A stretch of DNA of 11,931 nucleotides from Candidatus Kaiserbacteria bacterium CG_4_10_14_0_2_um_filter_50_16 (GCA_002793115.1 PFPP01000057.1:1-11931); one strand, 5' to 3'. Positions 1 through 6,857 are shown, numbered from the stretch's first letter. Notes: generated from the letters alone by a model not told the origin. Numbers and translations: made by a program.

Positions 1-394
1 ATTCATCCACGCCATAGCGTGCTACTATATCTGTCTCGCGGAATGATCCTTTAAGAAGTGTTGCGACTTTTTTTAATACCTCATCTCCAACAGGATGTGC
101 AAAAGTATCATTCACCTGTTTGAAGTAATCAATATCTATAAGTATTAATGATAATTCTTCAATATCGGCACGCCTTTTTTTAGTTTCGCCACTGATAATC
201 TTATATGCCTGTTCGAGCTCATATTCGAAAGCTCTTCGACTTTCTACACCAGTGACTGGATCAATGTTTAAATATTCTACATGCCATTTAAGTAAAGCGA
301 CCTCAAGCTCGAGATGTTTTATTTTTTCTTCTAAAATTTCTTCTGTATTTTCAGAAGTTTCTCTATAATTTTTCTCTTGTGAAATAAACTCCAT
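1..394 (-). CDS. GGDEF-domain protein, 3' end cut by window edge
   Basis: The first 131 residues of a diguanylate-cyclase-type GGDEF domain protein are visible; the rest lies outside the window. Residues about 10-42 are charged and heptad-like, probably a coiled-coil signalling helix. The domain then opens with DPVTG (45-49), has LILIDIDYFKQVND (83-96; the metal-binding Asp is probably D87), HPVGDEVL (100-107) and ends in RYGVDE (126-131). The canonical signature is GGDEF; here the second Gly is Val. The inhibitory I-site RxxD is intact (RETD, 119-122), exactly five residues before the signature. There is no signal peptide or membrane segment in the visible part, so it is probably cytoplasmic. 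The ATG lies 10 nt after the lemA stop, so it could be co-transcribed with lemA. A poor -10 (TAGTAT, 402-407) sits 7 nt before the ATG. The base composition is clearly more AT-rich than lemA. The family is certain; cyclase activity is doubtful. Confidence 0.85.
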   Translation of the reverse strand, partial: MEFISQEKNYRETSENTEEILEEKIKHLELEVALLKWHVEYLNIDPVTGVESRRAFEYELEQAYKIISGETKKRRADIEELSLILIDIDYFKQVNDTFAHPVGDEVLKKVATLLKGSFRETDIVARYGVDE

Positions 395-404
395 AGAGAA
401 AATA

Positions 405-974
405 CTAGAACTTCACTTGTATCGGCTGTTTCGCTGATTGCTCATCTGCACCGAGCTCGAAGAGATCCATCGGCTTGAAACCGAATGAAGAGGAGATGAC
501 ATTCCCTGGGAAAGACTGGATGGCAGTGTTCAGTGTCATTACTATTGTGTTATAGAAGCGGCGAGATGCTTGGATCTTGTCTTCCGTATCGCCGAGTTCC
601 TTCTGGAGCTGGAGGAAGTTTTGGTTCGCCTTGAGATCTGGATACGCCTCGGAAACGGCAAAGAGTGTTTTGAGAGCTCCCGAAAGCTGGTTCTCGATCT
701 GCGCTTTGCTGGATGCGCCTGCCTGCGCAGGTAGGCTCATCGCGGCCGCACGCGCCTTCGTCACATTCTCGAAGGCGCTCGATTCGTGCGAGGCATATCC
801 CTTCACCGTTTCGACGAGATTCGGAATAAGGTCGTAGCGGCGTTTCAGTTGGACTGCGATGTCTGCCCACGCTTCTTTTGCTCTATTCACCAATGAAACA
901 AAACGATTATAGGCGAAAATAATCCATAGCACGATAACTGCGAGAATGATAAGTGTGATGGTGATGGTGTTCAT
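405..974 (-). CDS. lemA: LemA family membrane protein
   Basis: 189 residues, close to the usual length of the family. An N-terminal hydrophobic segment (residues about 3-21) anchors the protein. The soluble helical domain has the family hallmarks: KEAWADIAVQLKRRYDLIPN (33-52), the ENVTKARAA region (69-77), and AYPDLKANQNFLQLQKELGDTEDKI further on. LemA proteins are bacterial membrane proteins of uncertain biochemical role, often next to TPM-domain or M48 peptidase genes; none is seen here. The start at 974 is supported by TATACT (982-987, minus strand) exactly 7 nt before the ATG, suggesting a leaderless transcript. The gene begins 17 nt after the malic enzyme stop, so read-through is also possible. 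Residues 81-86 (LPAQAG) are encoded by a palindromic word also found in typA. They sit in a variable loop and look like an insertion. Confidence 0.93.
   Translation of the reverse strand: MNTITITLIILAVIVLWIIFAYNRFVSLVNRAKEAWADIAVQLKRRYDLIPNLVETVKGYASHESSAFENVTKARAAAMSLPAQAGASSKAQIENQLSGALKTLFAVSEAYPDLKANQNFLQLQKELGDTEDKIQASRRFYNTIVMTLNTAIQSFPGNVISSSFGFKPMDLFELGADEQSAKQPIQVKF
717..736. repeat. Palindromic word encoding PAQAG, copy 1 (inside lemA)
   Basis: A 20-bp inverted repeat centred between 726 and 727, with one imperfect pair (721/732). Its first 15 bases, gcctgcctgcgcagg (717-731), recur exactly at 9618-9632 inside typA. Both copies are read in the same strand and frame and encode PAQAG. 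This is the only pair I found in the window. Confidence 0.8.
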
Positions 975-981
975 ATATCGT

Positions 982-987
982 AGTATA
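982..987 (-). promoter_or_regulatory. -10 box for lemA
   Basis: TATACT on the minus strand, followed by 7 nt and the lemA ATG. It lies between the malic enzyme stop codon (992-994) and lemA. No convincing -35 or Shine-Dalgarno sequence is visible. The spacing places transcription start on or beside the A of the ATG. Confidence 0.65.
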
Positions 988-991
988 ATAA

Positions 992-2128
992 CTAATGCAC
1001 CGACCGCGCAACCGCCTTCACCACGCGCGGGTCAAGGAGGTCGGGAATAATCTTGGCGGCAGTCGGTTTCGCGACGAGCGCCGCGAGAGCGCGCGCGGCG
1101 TGCAATTTCATCGCTTCAGTTATTCGAGAAACGCCTGCATCGAGCGCGCCGCGGAAGATGCCAGGAAAGACGAGTGCATTGTTAATTTGATTCTGGTAAT
1201 CGGAACGACCGGTCGCGATAACTGTCGCACCAGCTTTCTTCGCCACTTCCGGCAGAATCTCCGGATCGGGATTCGCCATCGCGAAGACGATTCCCCGCGC
1301 CGCCATGCTCGCGACATGTCTCGCCTTCAGTAACCCTTTTTTTGAAACGCCGATGAACACATCCGCGCCCTCTATCGCCTCGAAGAGACCACCTTCCACT
1401 CTGCGCGGATTCGTGAGAGCGGCGAGCTCTTTTTTGTGTGTATTCAGATTCGTTCTACCGGCATAAATCGTTCCTCTGCGGTCAAGGAGAATGAGGTCTG
1501 TGATGCCGGCGGCGAGAAGAAGCTTCGCGATTGCCATGCCGGCCGCCCCAGCGCCATTAATCACGATTTTAAGTTTTTTGAAGTCTTTCTTCACTACTTT
1601 TGCCGCGTTCAGCAATCCGGCGAGAACAACGATCGCTGTGCCATGCTGGTCGTCATGCATGACTGGAATGTCTAACGCCTCGGTGAGCCGCTTCTCGATG
1701 TCGAAACAATTCGGCGATGCGATATCTTCGAGATTGATTCCGCCGAATGCGGGAGCGATAGCTTTCACAATTTGCACAATCTCATCGGCATCCTGCGTCG
1801 CAAGTACGATTGGCCACGCATCAATATTTGCTTTTTCCTTAAAGATGAGTGCCTTCCCTTCCATCACTGGCAGAGCGCCGTACGGGCCGATGTTGCCGAG
1901 GCCGAGCACTGCTGAACCATCAGAGATGATGGCGACACTATTTTTCTTTATCGACATTAATCGCGCATCCTTTGGATGTTTTGAGAGATGAAGCGCCGCG
2001 GCGCCCACGCCCGGCGTGTACCAGAGCGAAAAATCTTTTTTCTCCTTCAGCTTTACACGCGCTTTTATCTCGATGCGCGCGCCATGCCTCTTGTATGTCG
2101 CTACTATTTTTTTCGATTTCTTGTCCAT
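992..2128 (-). CDS. Malic enzyme (NAD(P)-dependent, malate to pyruvate + CO2)
   Basis: A cytoplasmic oxidative decarboxylase of 378 residues, the short bacterial single-domain type. Visible signatures are WYTPGV (36-41; catalytic Tyr37), the VMEGKALIFK block (88-97; catalytic Lys92), NLEDIASPNCF (132-142) and HDDQHGTA (158-165) carrying the metal-binding acidic residues, the Rossmann loop GAGAAG (192-197) and SDYQNQINNALVFPGIFRGALDA (two blocks, 309-331). NAD versus NADP preference cannot be decided from sequence alone. I chose ATG 2128 because upstream in-frame codons overlap recG and add 54 residues unlike the family, whereas MDKKSKK begins 10 nt after a strong -10 (TATACT, 2139-2144 minus). 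It is divergent from recG and lies upstream of lemA. In a reduced metabolism it would connect malate to pyruvate and reducing power. Confidence 0.93.
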   Translation of the reverse strand: MDKKSKKIVATYKRHGARIEIKARVKLKEKKDFSLWYTPGVGAAALHLSKHPKDARLMSIKKNSVAIISDGSAVLGLGNIGPYGALPVMEGKALIFKEKANIDAWPIVLATQDADEIVQIVKAIAPAFGGINLEDIASPNCFDIEKRLTEALDIPVMHDDQHGTAIVVLAGLLNAAKVVKKDFKKLKIVINGAGAAGMAIAKLLLAAGITDLILLDRRGTIYAGRTNLNTHKKELAALTNPRRVEGGLFEAIEGADVFIGVSKKGLLKARHVASMAARGIVFAMANPDPEILPEVAKKAGATVIATGRSDYQNQINNALVFPGIFRGALDAGVSRITEAMKLHAARALAALVAKPTAAKIIPDLLDPRVVKAVARSVH

Positions 2129-2138
2129 ATGAACCACT

Positions 2139-2146
2139 AGTATACT
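2139..2146. promoter_or_regulatory. Shared palindromic -10 for malic enzyme (-) and recG (+)
   Basis: The 8-bp palindrome AGTATACT gives TATACT on both strands: 2141-2146 for recG and 2144-2139 for malic enzyme. recG's GTG begins 6 nt after it and the malic enzyme ATG 10 nt after it. No strong -35 is visible in either direction. Two polymerases could not occupy it together, so the genes may be mutually exclusive or co-regulated. Confidence 0.65.
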
Positions 2147-2152
2147 ACAGGA

Positions 2153-4348
2153 GTGAATCCGGAAGACATTATTGAAAAACACTTCACTCGGCTGAAATCC
2201 GAGCAGAAGCGGGCACTGCATAAGCTCGGCATACGGACTATTCGCGACTTGCTGTATCACTTTCCATCGCGGTATGAGCATGCAGGGCAAACCGGGACAA
2301 TTGCCGGTGCGTCGGCAGGCGCTGAAGTAATACTCTACGGCACGGTGCGCAAGCCCGAGATACGCAAAACGTGGAAGAGCCGCCGGCCGGTTGCCGAAGC
2401 GTGGCTCGAAGATGCATCGGGAAAAATAAAAATGATGTGGTTCAGTCAGCCCTACATTGCGAAAACTTTACATGACGGTATGTCAGCGAAAGTGAGTGGG
2501 CGCGTGGCTGGAATGGGCGCGAAGGTATATCTTGCGAATCCGAGTATTGGTAAATCGCCCGTAAATCCGTACGAGATACATAGTTCGCTCTTTGGCGAAC
2601 ATGGGAAAGTCAGACTCTCCCAAACGATGGGAGAGTCTGACTTTCCCAAAGAATTGTGCTCGATTTATCCGGAAAGCAGAGGTGTGTCATCACTATGGCT
2701 TCTGTATGCTCTGAAAAAAGTATTCGAGGCGCAAGCACACGAGCGATTGAAGGATCCGATTCCACCAGAGATTCTCGCGCGTTACAATCTGCCGACGCTT
2801 TCTTCTGCATTCGTATTCATCCATACGCCGAAAAAATTATCGGATGCGACTGTCGCGAGAAAGAGATTTGCGTTTGAAGAAGTGTTCGCTCTCCAGATAG
2901 TTATGCAGCAACGCCGGCGAGTGCTTCTCACCAAGGAAGCGCTGCCTGTTGTTGTCGACCGTTCCAAGCTAGCCGACTTCGTCGCATCATTTCCCTTCCC
3001 TGCGACGAAGGCGCAAATGAATGCCATCGATGTTATCGCTTCTGACTTCGAAAAAACGCGCCCGATGCTCCGACTCCTCGAAGGTGATGTGGGGAGCGGA
3101 AAGACCGCGGTCGCCGCGGCGACCGCGTACCTTGTCGCGACCTCGCTTCCAAAAGGCCGAGTGGCCGGTACACTTCAAGTCGCGTATCTTTGCCCTACTG
3201 AAATACTTGCAAAACAGCATTTCTCCACATTTGTCTCATATTTCCGAGGCCACCACATACCCGTCGGACTTATAACTGGCAATGAATGTCGTAAGTTCCC
3301 TTCGCGCGTGCGCTATGAAGAGTCAGTAAAACTTTCTAAAGTAGCTTTCAAAAAAATGGTAGCGAATGGCGAGATACCGATTGTTATCGGTACGCACGCG
3401 CTCATCGAGAAATCGCTCTCGTTTAAATATTTCGCTTATGCCATCATCGATGAACAGCATCGCTTCGGTACGATGCATCGGCAGAAGCTCGCGACGAAAG
3501 GAAATATTGCTCCACATCTGCTTTCAATGACGGCTACACCTATTCCTCGTACGCTCGCACTCGCGCTTTACGGCGACCTCGACCTCACACTCCTCGACGA
3601 GATGCCTGCCGGCAGAAAGTCGATACTCACTCGCGTACTCGCGCCGGAGAGACGCGAAGATGCGTATGAGCGCGTGCGCGTCGAGCTCGCGCTTGGGCAC
3701 CAAGCATATGTCATTTGCCCGCGCATCGACGAGCCAGACCCGGCAAAAGAGCTCGCCCTCATAGCGAAGTCGGTGAAAGCTGAAGCAGCTCGCCTGAAAA
3801 AAGAAGTATTTCCAAACACAACAATCGGCATTCTGCATAGCAAGATGAAACCGTCAGAAAAAGAAGGTGTTATGAAAAAATTTGAAGATGGCGATACTAA
3901 TATCCTCGTCGCGACCTCGGTCGTCGAAGTGGGCGTCAATGTTCCGAATGCCACCATTATCCTCATCGAGGGCGCCGAACGCTTTGGGCTCGCGCAATTA
4001 CATCAGTTACGCGGACGAGTAATTCGCTCGACGCACCAATCATACTGCTTCGCGCTCCCTGAATCGTTTGGCGAAATAACAAGAGAGAGAATGAGGGCAT
4101 TTGCTTCGGCGAAGAATGGTTTCGAGCTCGCCGAATACGACCTCGCGCTCCGCGGTGCAGGAGAGCTCGGCGTAGGCAAACAGTGGGGCGTCTCGGACAT
4201 CGCGATGGAGGCACTAAAAAATATCAAATTGGTGGAGGCGGCACGTGCCGAGGCGGCGAATCTCGTCGCCGCCGATCCCGATCTCAAAAATCACCCCGCC
4301 CTCACACTCCGCGCCGCTACCACTGATAAAGAGATGCATTTGGAGTAA
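2153..4348 (+). CDS. recG: ATP-dependent DNA helicase RecG
   Basis: A superfamily 2 helicase that remodels stalled replication forks and Holliday junctions. 731 residues, somewhat longer than the usual roughly 690. The N-terminal helix-hairpin region (1-40, LGIRTIRDLLYHFPSRYE) and OB-fold wedge (about 45-135) precede the helicase core. Core motifs are Walker A GDVGSGKT (311-318), DEQH box (433-436), SMTATPIPR (458-466), LHSKMKPSEKEGVM (561-574), VATSVVEVGVNVPNA (586-600), QLRGRVIR (618-625) and the RecG-type RGAGE (667-671). Motif VI has Ile624 where Gly is usual. Residues about 148-166 come from a perfect inverted repeat that looks like an in-frame insertion. The GTG start at 2153 fits the family N-terminus; it is 6 nt after TATACT. 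AGGA abuts the GTG with no spacer and so cannot act as a Shine-Dalgarno. Confidence 0.96.
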   Translation: MNPEDIIEKHFTRLKSEQKRALHKLGIRTIRDLLYHFPSRYEHAGQTGTIAGASAGAEVILYGTVRKPEIRKTWKSRRPVAEAWLEDASGKIKMMWFSQPYIAKTLHDGMSAKVSGRVAGMGAKVYLANPSIGKSPVNPYEIHSSLFGEHGKVRLSQTMGESDFPKELCSIYPESRGVSSLWLLYALKKVFEAQAHERLKDPIPPEILARYNLPTLSSAFVFIHTPKKLSDATVARKRFAFEEVFALQIVMQQRRRVLLTKEALPVVVDRSKLADFVASFPFPATKAQMNAIDVIASDFEKTRPMLRLLEGDVGSGKTAVAAATAYLVATSLPKGRVAGTLQVAYLCPTEILAKQHFSTFVSYFRGHHIPVGLITGNECRKFPSRVRYEESVKLSKVAFKKMVANGEIPIVIGTHALIEKSLSFKYFAYAIIDEQHRFGTMHRQKLATKGNIAPHLLSMTATPIPRTLALALYGDLDLTLLDEMPAGRKSILTRVLAPERREDAYERVRVELALGHQAYVICPRIDEPDPAKELALIAKSVKAEAARLKKEVFPNTTIGILHSKMKPSEKEGVMKKFEDGDTNILVATSVVEVGVNVPNATIILIEGAERFGLAQLHQLRGRVIRSTHQSYCFALPESFGEITRERMRAFASAKNGFELAEYDLALRGAGELGVGKQWGVSDIAMEALKNIKLVEAARAEAANLVAADPDLKNHPALTLRAATTDKEMHLE
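2602..2648. repeat. Perfect inverted repeat inside recG (21-bp arms, 5-nt loop)
   Basis: The left arm at 2602-2622 is exactly reverse-complementary to the right arm at 2628-2648; the loop is aacga. The arms begin tgggaaagtcag and end ctgactttccca. The element stays in frame and encodes roughly residues 151-166 of RecG, in the loop between the OB fold and the conserved YPESRGVSS segment where family members differ in length. It resembles in-frame palindromic insertion elements such as those of Rickettsia. Confidence 0.9.
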
Positions 4349-4352
4349 GTTG

Positions 4353-4426
4353 TCCGCCCCCTTGGACTCGAACCAAGGACCCTCGAGGTATAAGCTCGAT
4401 GCTCTAACCAGCTGAGCTAGGGGCGG
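4353..4426 (-). tRNA. tRNA-Ile, anticodon UAU
   Basis: A full cloverleaf of 74 nt. Acceptor stem CCGCCCC/GGGGCGG (7 perfect pairs), U8-A9, D-arm GCTC-AGCTGGTTA-GAGC, anticodon stem TCGAG/CTCGA with loop CTTATAC (anticodon TAT at 4390-4392, reading AUA), variable GGGTC, T-arm CTTGG-TTCGAGT-CCAAG, discriminator A. CCA is not encoded (CAA follows). The gene lies 8 nt after the ftsH stop on the same strand and 4 nt from the end of convergent recG. AUA codons are used here (for example recG codon 28). Most bacteria read AUA with a lysidine-modified CAU anticodon, so UAU is unusual. Confidence 0.95.
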
Positions 4427-4433
4427 GTACCCA

Positions 4434-4439
4434 TTTATA
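4434..4439 (-). promoter_or_regulatory. Possible -10 box for tRNA-Ile
   Basis: TATAAA on the minus strand overlaps the last codons and stop of ftsH and is followed by 7 nt and then nucleotide 1 of the tRNA. No clear -35 is visible within the ftsH 3' end. If used, the primary transcript would begin at or near the mature tRNA 5' end. Co-transcription with ftsH is the alternative. Confidence 0.45.
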
Positions 4440-6363
4440 CTACAACACTCTGATCTTCATCGCGCTTTTTAGGGGTGATGCCGTTCGCGATGAGAATCTT
4501 TTCGAATTCACTGCGTTCGATGGTCTCCTTTTCGATAAGCTCTTTCGCGATAGCATCGAGAGCGACGCGGTGTTCATTGATGACGACAATGGCGCGCGCC
4601 CTTGCTTCATCGATGATGCGCGAGACCTCGGCGTCGATTTGCGCCGCGACTTTTTCAGAATACGGCTCATTCCCGAGCTGTCGCTCGCCGAAGGATATTG
4701 GTCCAAGTTTCTCGCTCATGCCGTAGCGGGAGACCATATCACGCGCGATTGCCGTCACGACCGTGAGATCGTTGCTCGGACCTGTTGTCACATCGTCGAA
4801 AAGCATTTTTTCGGCGACGTAGCCGCCGAGCGTCGCCGCGATATCATCGAGAAATTGCTTCCTCGAGAACATCTTTTTATCTTCGAAAGGAAGCTTTAGT
4901 GTGTAGCCGGCCGCCCTGCCGCGGCTGATGATGGAAATTTTGTGCACAGGGTCGGCATTCAGAAGTATCGAGGAGACGAGCGCGTGGCCGGCTTCGTGAT
5001 ACGCCGTCAATTCTTTTTCTTTTTTTGAGAGCAGGTGACTCTTGCGCTCCGGGCCGAGCATCACCTTTTCTATCGAGCGGATTAGGTCATATTGCGTCAC
5101 CTCTTTCCGATTTTCGCGCGCGGCGAGAATCGCTCCCTCATTCATCAGCGAATAGAGCTCGGCGCCCGAGAAGCCCGGCGTGCGTTCGGCGATAACAGCG
5201 AGCATAACGTCCGGCCTGAGCGGCTTCTGTCGCGCATGAATCTTGAGAATTTCTTCGCGATCTCTCCTGTCCGGGAGGTCGATAGTCACGCGCCGGTCGA
5301 AGCGTCCGGGCCGTAGCAGTGCCGGATCGAGAACATCGGGTCTGTTGGTAGCCGCCATCACCACGACTTTTTCAGTGGGCTCGAAGCCGTCCATCTCGAC
5401 GAGAATCTGATTAAGCGTTTGCTCGCGCTCGTCATTCCCGCCGCCGACGCCTGTGCCGCGCACGCGCCCGACAGCGTCTATCTCATCGACAAAAATAATC
5501 GCTGGTGCGGCCTTTTTCGCGAGCTGGAAGAGGTCGCGGACTCGGGAAGCGCCAACGCCGACGAACATCTCAACGAACTCTGAACCCGAAATGGAAAAGA
5601 ATGGCACGCCCGCTTCGCCGGCGACCGCACGCGCGAGGAGCGTTTTCCCGGTACCGGGCGCGCCCATAAGTATGATGCCTTTCGGAATGCGGGCGCCGAT
5701 ATCGAGAAATTTCTTCGGACTCTTAAGAAAGTCGACGATCTCTAGAAGCTCTTCTTTCGCTTCGCGCGCGCCAGCGATATCAGTAAACGTAACTCGCTGT
5801 GAAGAGTCGGCTGGGTCGATGACTCGCGCTTTCGATTGTCCGAAACTGAACGCTTGCATACCAGCTCCCTTCACCTGCCGTGATAGAAACCAGAAAATGA
5901 ATATAATAAAAAGAAGAGGAAGTACGATTGGTGCCAAAGTGATGAACCAGAATTGGAATCCCGACTGCCCCTGTATCGTAATCGAGACCTTTGCGAGTTC
6001 TGCGGGCGTGACGCCGTAAGTTGCGAGTGTCTCAGGCAATCCGGCAGAAGGATCCTTACGCGAGGTCTTCGTCGTTGTATCGGCATAAATAAGATCGAGC
6101 GAGTCGCCGTTCACTGTTATCGTGCTTATTTTCCCTTCTGCAACGTCGGCCGCAACAACTGATAAGGGGATTTCATTGTTCGGCTGGATGAAACTCTCGA
6201 TGAACGAATAAACACTCATGAGAATGATGAATACGAGAACGGTAGTTATGAGATTCCCGAAGAAAGAAGGACCGCCTAAGAAAGTGCGCCAACCGCGCCG
6301 CCTTTTCGAGGGCGTCGCGGTCTTCTTGTTATTCTTCGGCTTTTTCGGGGACACAACCGACAT
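4435..6363 (-). CDS. ftsH: ATP-dependent zinc metalloprotease FtsH
   Basis: A membrane-anchored AAA+ protease that degrades misfolded membrane proteins and some regulators. 642 residues, full length. A basic, lysine-rich cytoplasmic tail (1-33) is followed by TM1 (about 34-56), an extracytoplasmic segment, TM2 (about 138-160), and the AAA+ domain with Walker A GAPGTGKT (234-241), pore loop FVGVG (267-271), Walker B IIFVDEID (289-296) and the second region of homology AATNRPDVLDPALLRPGRFDR (two parts, 337-357). The protease domain has the zinc motif HEAGH (456-460) and the third ligand Asp532 in TTGPSNDL. All key residues are present. The ATG at 6363 lies 7 nt after TATAAT on the minus strand, with no Shine-Dalgarno. 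It is divergent from smpB; in other bacteria FtsH is one of the proteases that can degrade tmRNA-tagged proteins. Confidence 0.97.
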   Translation of the reverse strand: MSVVSPKKPKNNKKTATPSKRRRGWRTFLGGPSFFGNLITTVLVFIILMSVYSFIESFIQPNNEIPLSVVAADVAEGKISTITVNGDSLDLIYADTTTKTSRKDPSAGLPETLATYGVTPAELAKVSITIQGQSGFQFWFITLAPIVLPLLFIIFIFWFLSRQVKGAGMQAFSFGQSKARVIDPADSSQRVTFTDIAGAREAKEELLEIVDFLKSPKKFLDIGARIPKGIILMGAPGTGKTLLARAVAGEAGVPFFSISGSEFVEMFVGVGASRVRDLFQLAKKAAPAIIFVDEIDAVGRVRGTGVGGGNDEREQTLNQILVEMDGFEPTEKVVVMAATNRPDVLDPALLRPGRFDRRVTIDLPDRRDREEILKIHARQKPLRPDVMLAVIAERTPGFSGAELYSLMNEGAILAARENRKEVTQYDLIRSIEKVMLGPERKSHLLSKKEKELTAYHEAGHALVSSILLNADPVHKISIISRGRAAGYTLKLPFEDKKMFSRKQFLDDIAATLGGYVAEKMLFDDVTTGPSNDLTVVTAIARDMVSRYGMSEKLGPISFGERQLGNEPYSEKVAAQIDAEVSRIIDEARARAIVVINEHRVALDAIAKELIEKETIERSEFEKILIANGITPKKRDEDQSVVV

Positions 6364-6370
6364 AAAAGGT

Positions 6371-6378
6371 ATTATACT
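6371..6378. promoter_or_regulatory. Overlapping divergent -10 boxes for ftsH (-) and smpB (+)
   Basis: attatact reads TATACT on the plus strand (6373-6378) and TATAAT on the minus strand (6376-6371). Each is followed by exactly 7 nt and then an ATG: 6386 for smpB and 6363 for ftsH. No Shine-Dalgarno fits between either box and its ATG, so both messages are probably leaderless. Confidence 0.75.
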
Positions 6379-6385
6379 CTTTCAT

Positions 6386-6829
6386 ATGATTCTCGTCGAA
6401 TACAAAAAAGCATTTTTGAAGTATGCACCCATCGAAAGCTTCTCGGCGGGTCTCGAGCTCGTGGGTACCGAAGTGAAAGCATTGCGGAATAAACTCGGCT
6501 CTCTTGATGGCGCGCGTGTGGTAGTACGTGGTGGCGAGGCGTTTATTGTCGGTATGACCATTCCGCCGTACCAAGTCGCGAATGTGCATAAAAAATATGA
6601 TCCGGAGCGGGCACGGCGGCTTCTCCTTACGAAAAAAGAGATAGCGATACTCGCAAACGCCGAGTCAAAGAAGGGCTTGACAAGCATACCACTTGAGGTG
6701 TATAATATCAAAAGGAACATTAAGGTACGCATAGCAATCGTCCGTGGTAAGGGGAAAGCGGACCGCAGAGAGGATTTGAAAAAACGGGATGCGCTTCGCG
6801 AGGTAGGACGCGTATTAAAAAACAGATAA
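6386..6829 (+). CDS. smpB: SsrA-binding protein SmpB
   Basis: A small basic protein that binds tmRNA and delivers it to stalled ribosomes for trans-translation. 147 residues, slightly short for the family. Recognisable blocks are the SAGLELVGTEVKALRNKLGSL region, the MTIPPYQVANVHKKYDPERARRLLL region, the KEIAILANAESKKGLTSIPLEVY region and the lysine/arginine-rich tail GKGKADRREDLKKRD that folds in the decoding centre. I chose ATG 6386: it starts the conserved fold (MILVEYKKAF) and lies 7 nt after TATACT. The longer frame opening at 6218 would overlap the ftsH N-terminus and has no support. The partner RNA gene ssrA starts 45 nt downstream on the same strand. Confidence 0.96.
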   Translation: MILVEYKKAFLKYAPIESFSAGLELVGTEVKALRNKLGSLDGARVVVRGGEAFIVGMTIPPYQVANVHKKYDPERARRLLLTKKEIAILANAESKKGLTSIPLEVYNIKRNIKVRIAIVRGKGKADRREDLKKRDALREVGRVLKNR

Positions 6830-6857
6830 GCATCACTCGCCTATAGCATGTTTTTAG

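Noticed and set aside
2149..2152. AGGA as Shine-Dalgarno for recG
   Set aside because: It directly abuts the GTG with no spacer, so it cannot position the ribosome in the usual way.
2129..2290. N-terminal extension of malic enzyme (54 residues)
   Set aside because: It overlaps recG coding sequence, lacks family similarity, and lies upstream of the -10 box that fits ATG 2128.
4421..4431. 11-base match gggcgggtacc to the reverse complement of 7359-7369
   Set aside because: One copy is the 5' end and flank of tRNA-Ile and the other encodes the Cfa C-terminus; the match is short and GC-rich, so chance is sufficient.
5453..6019. 188-codon open frame on the plus strand inside ftsH
   Set aside because: It is antisense to conserved FtsH codons, has no recognisable domain and no promoter-start arrangement; a by-product of GC-rich coding sequence.
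6218..6385. N-terminal extension of smpB
   Set aside because: It is antisense to the ftsH start and upstream of the TATACT that fits ATG 6386; the SmpB fold begins at MILVEYKKAF.
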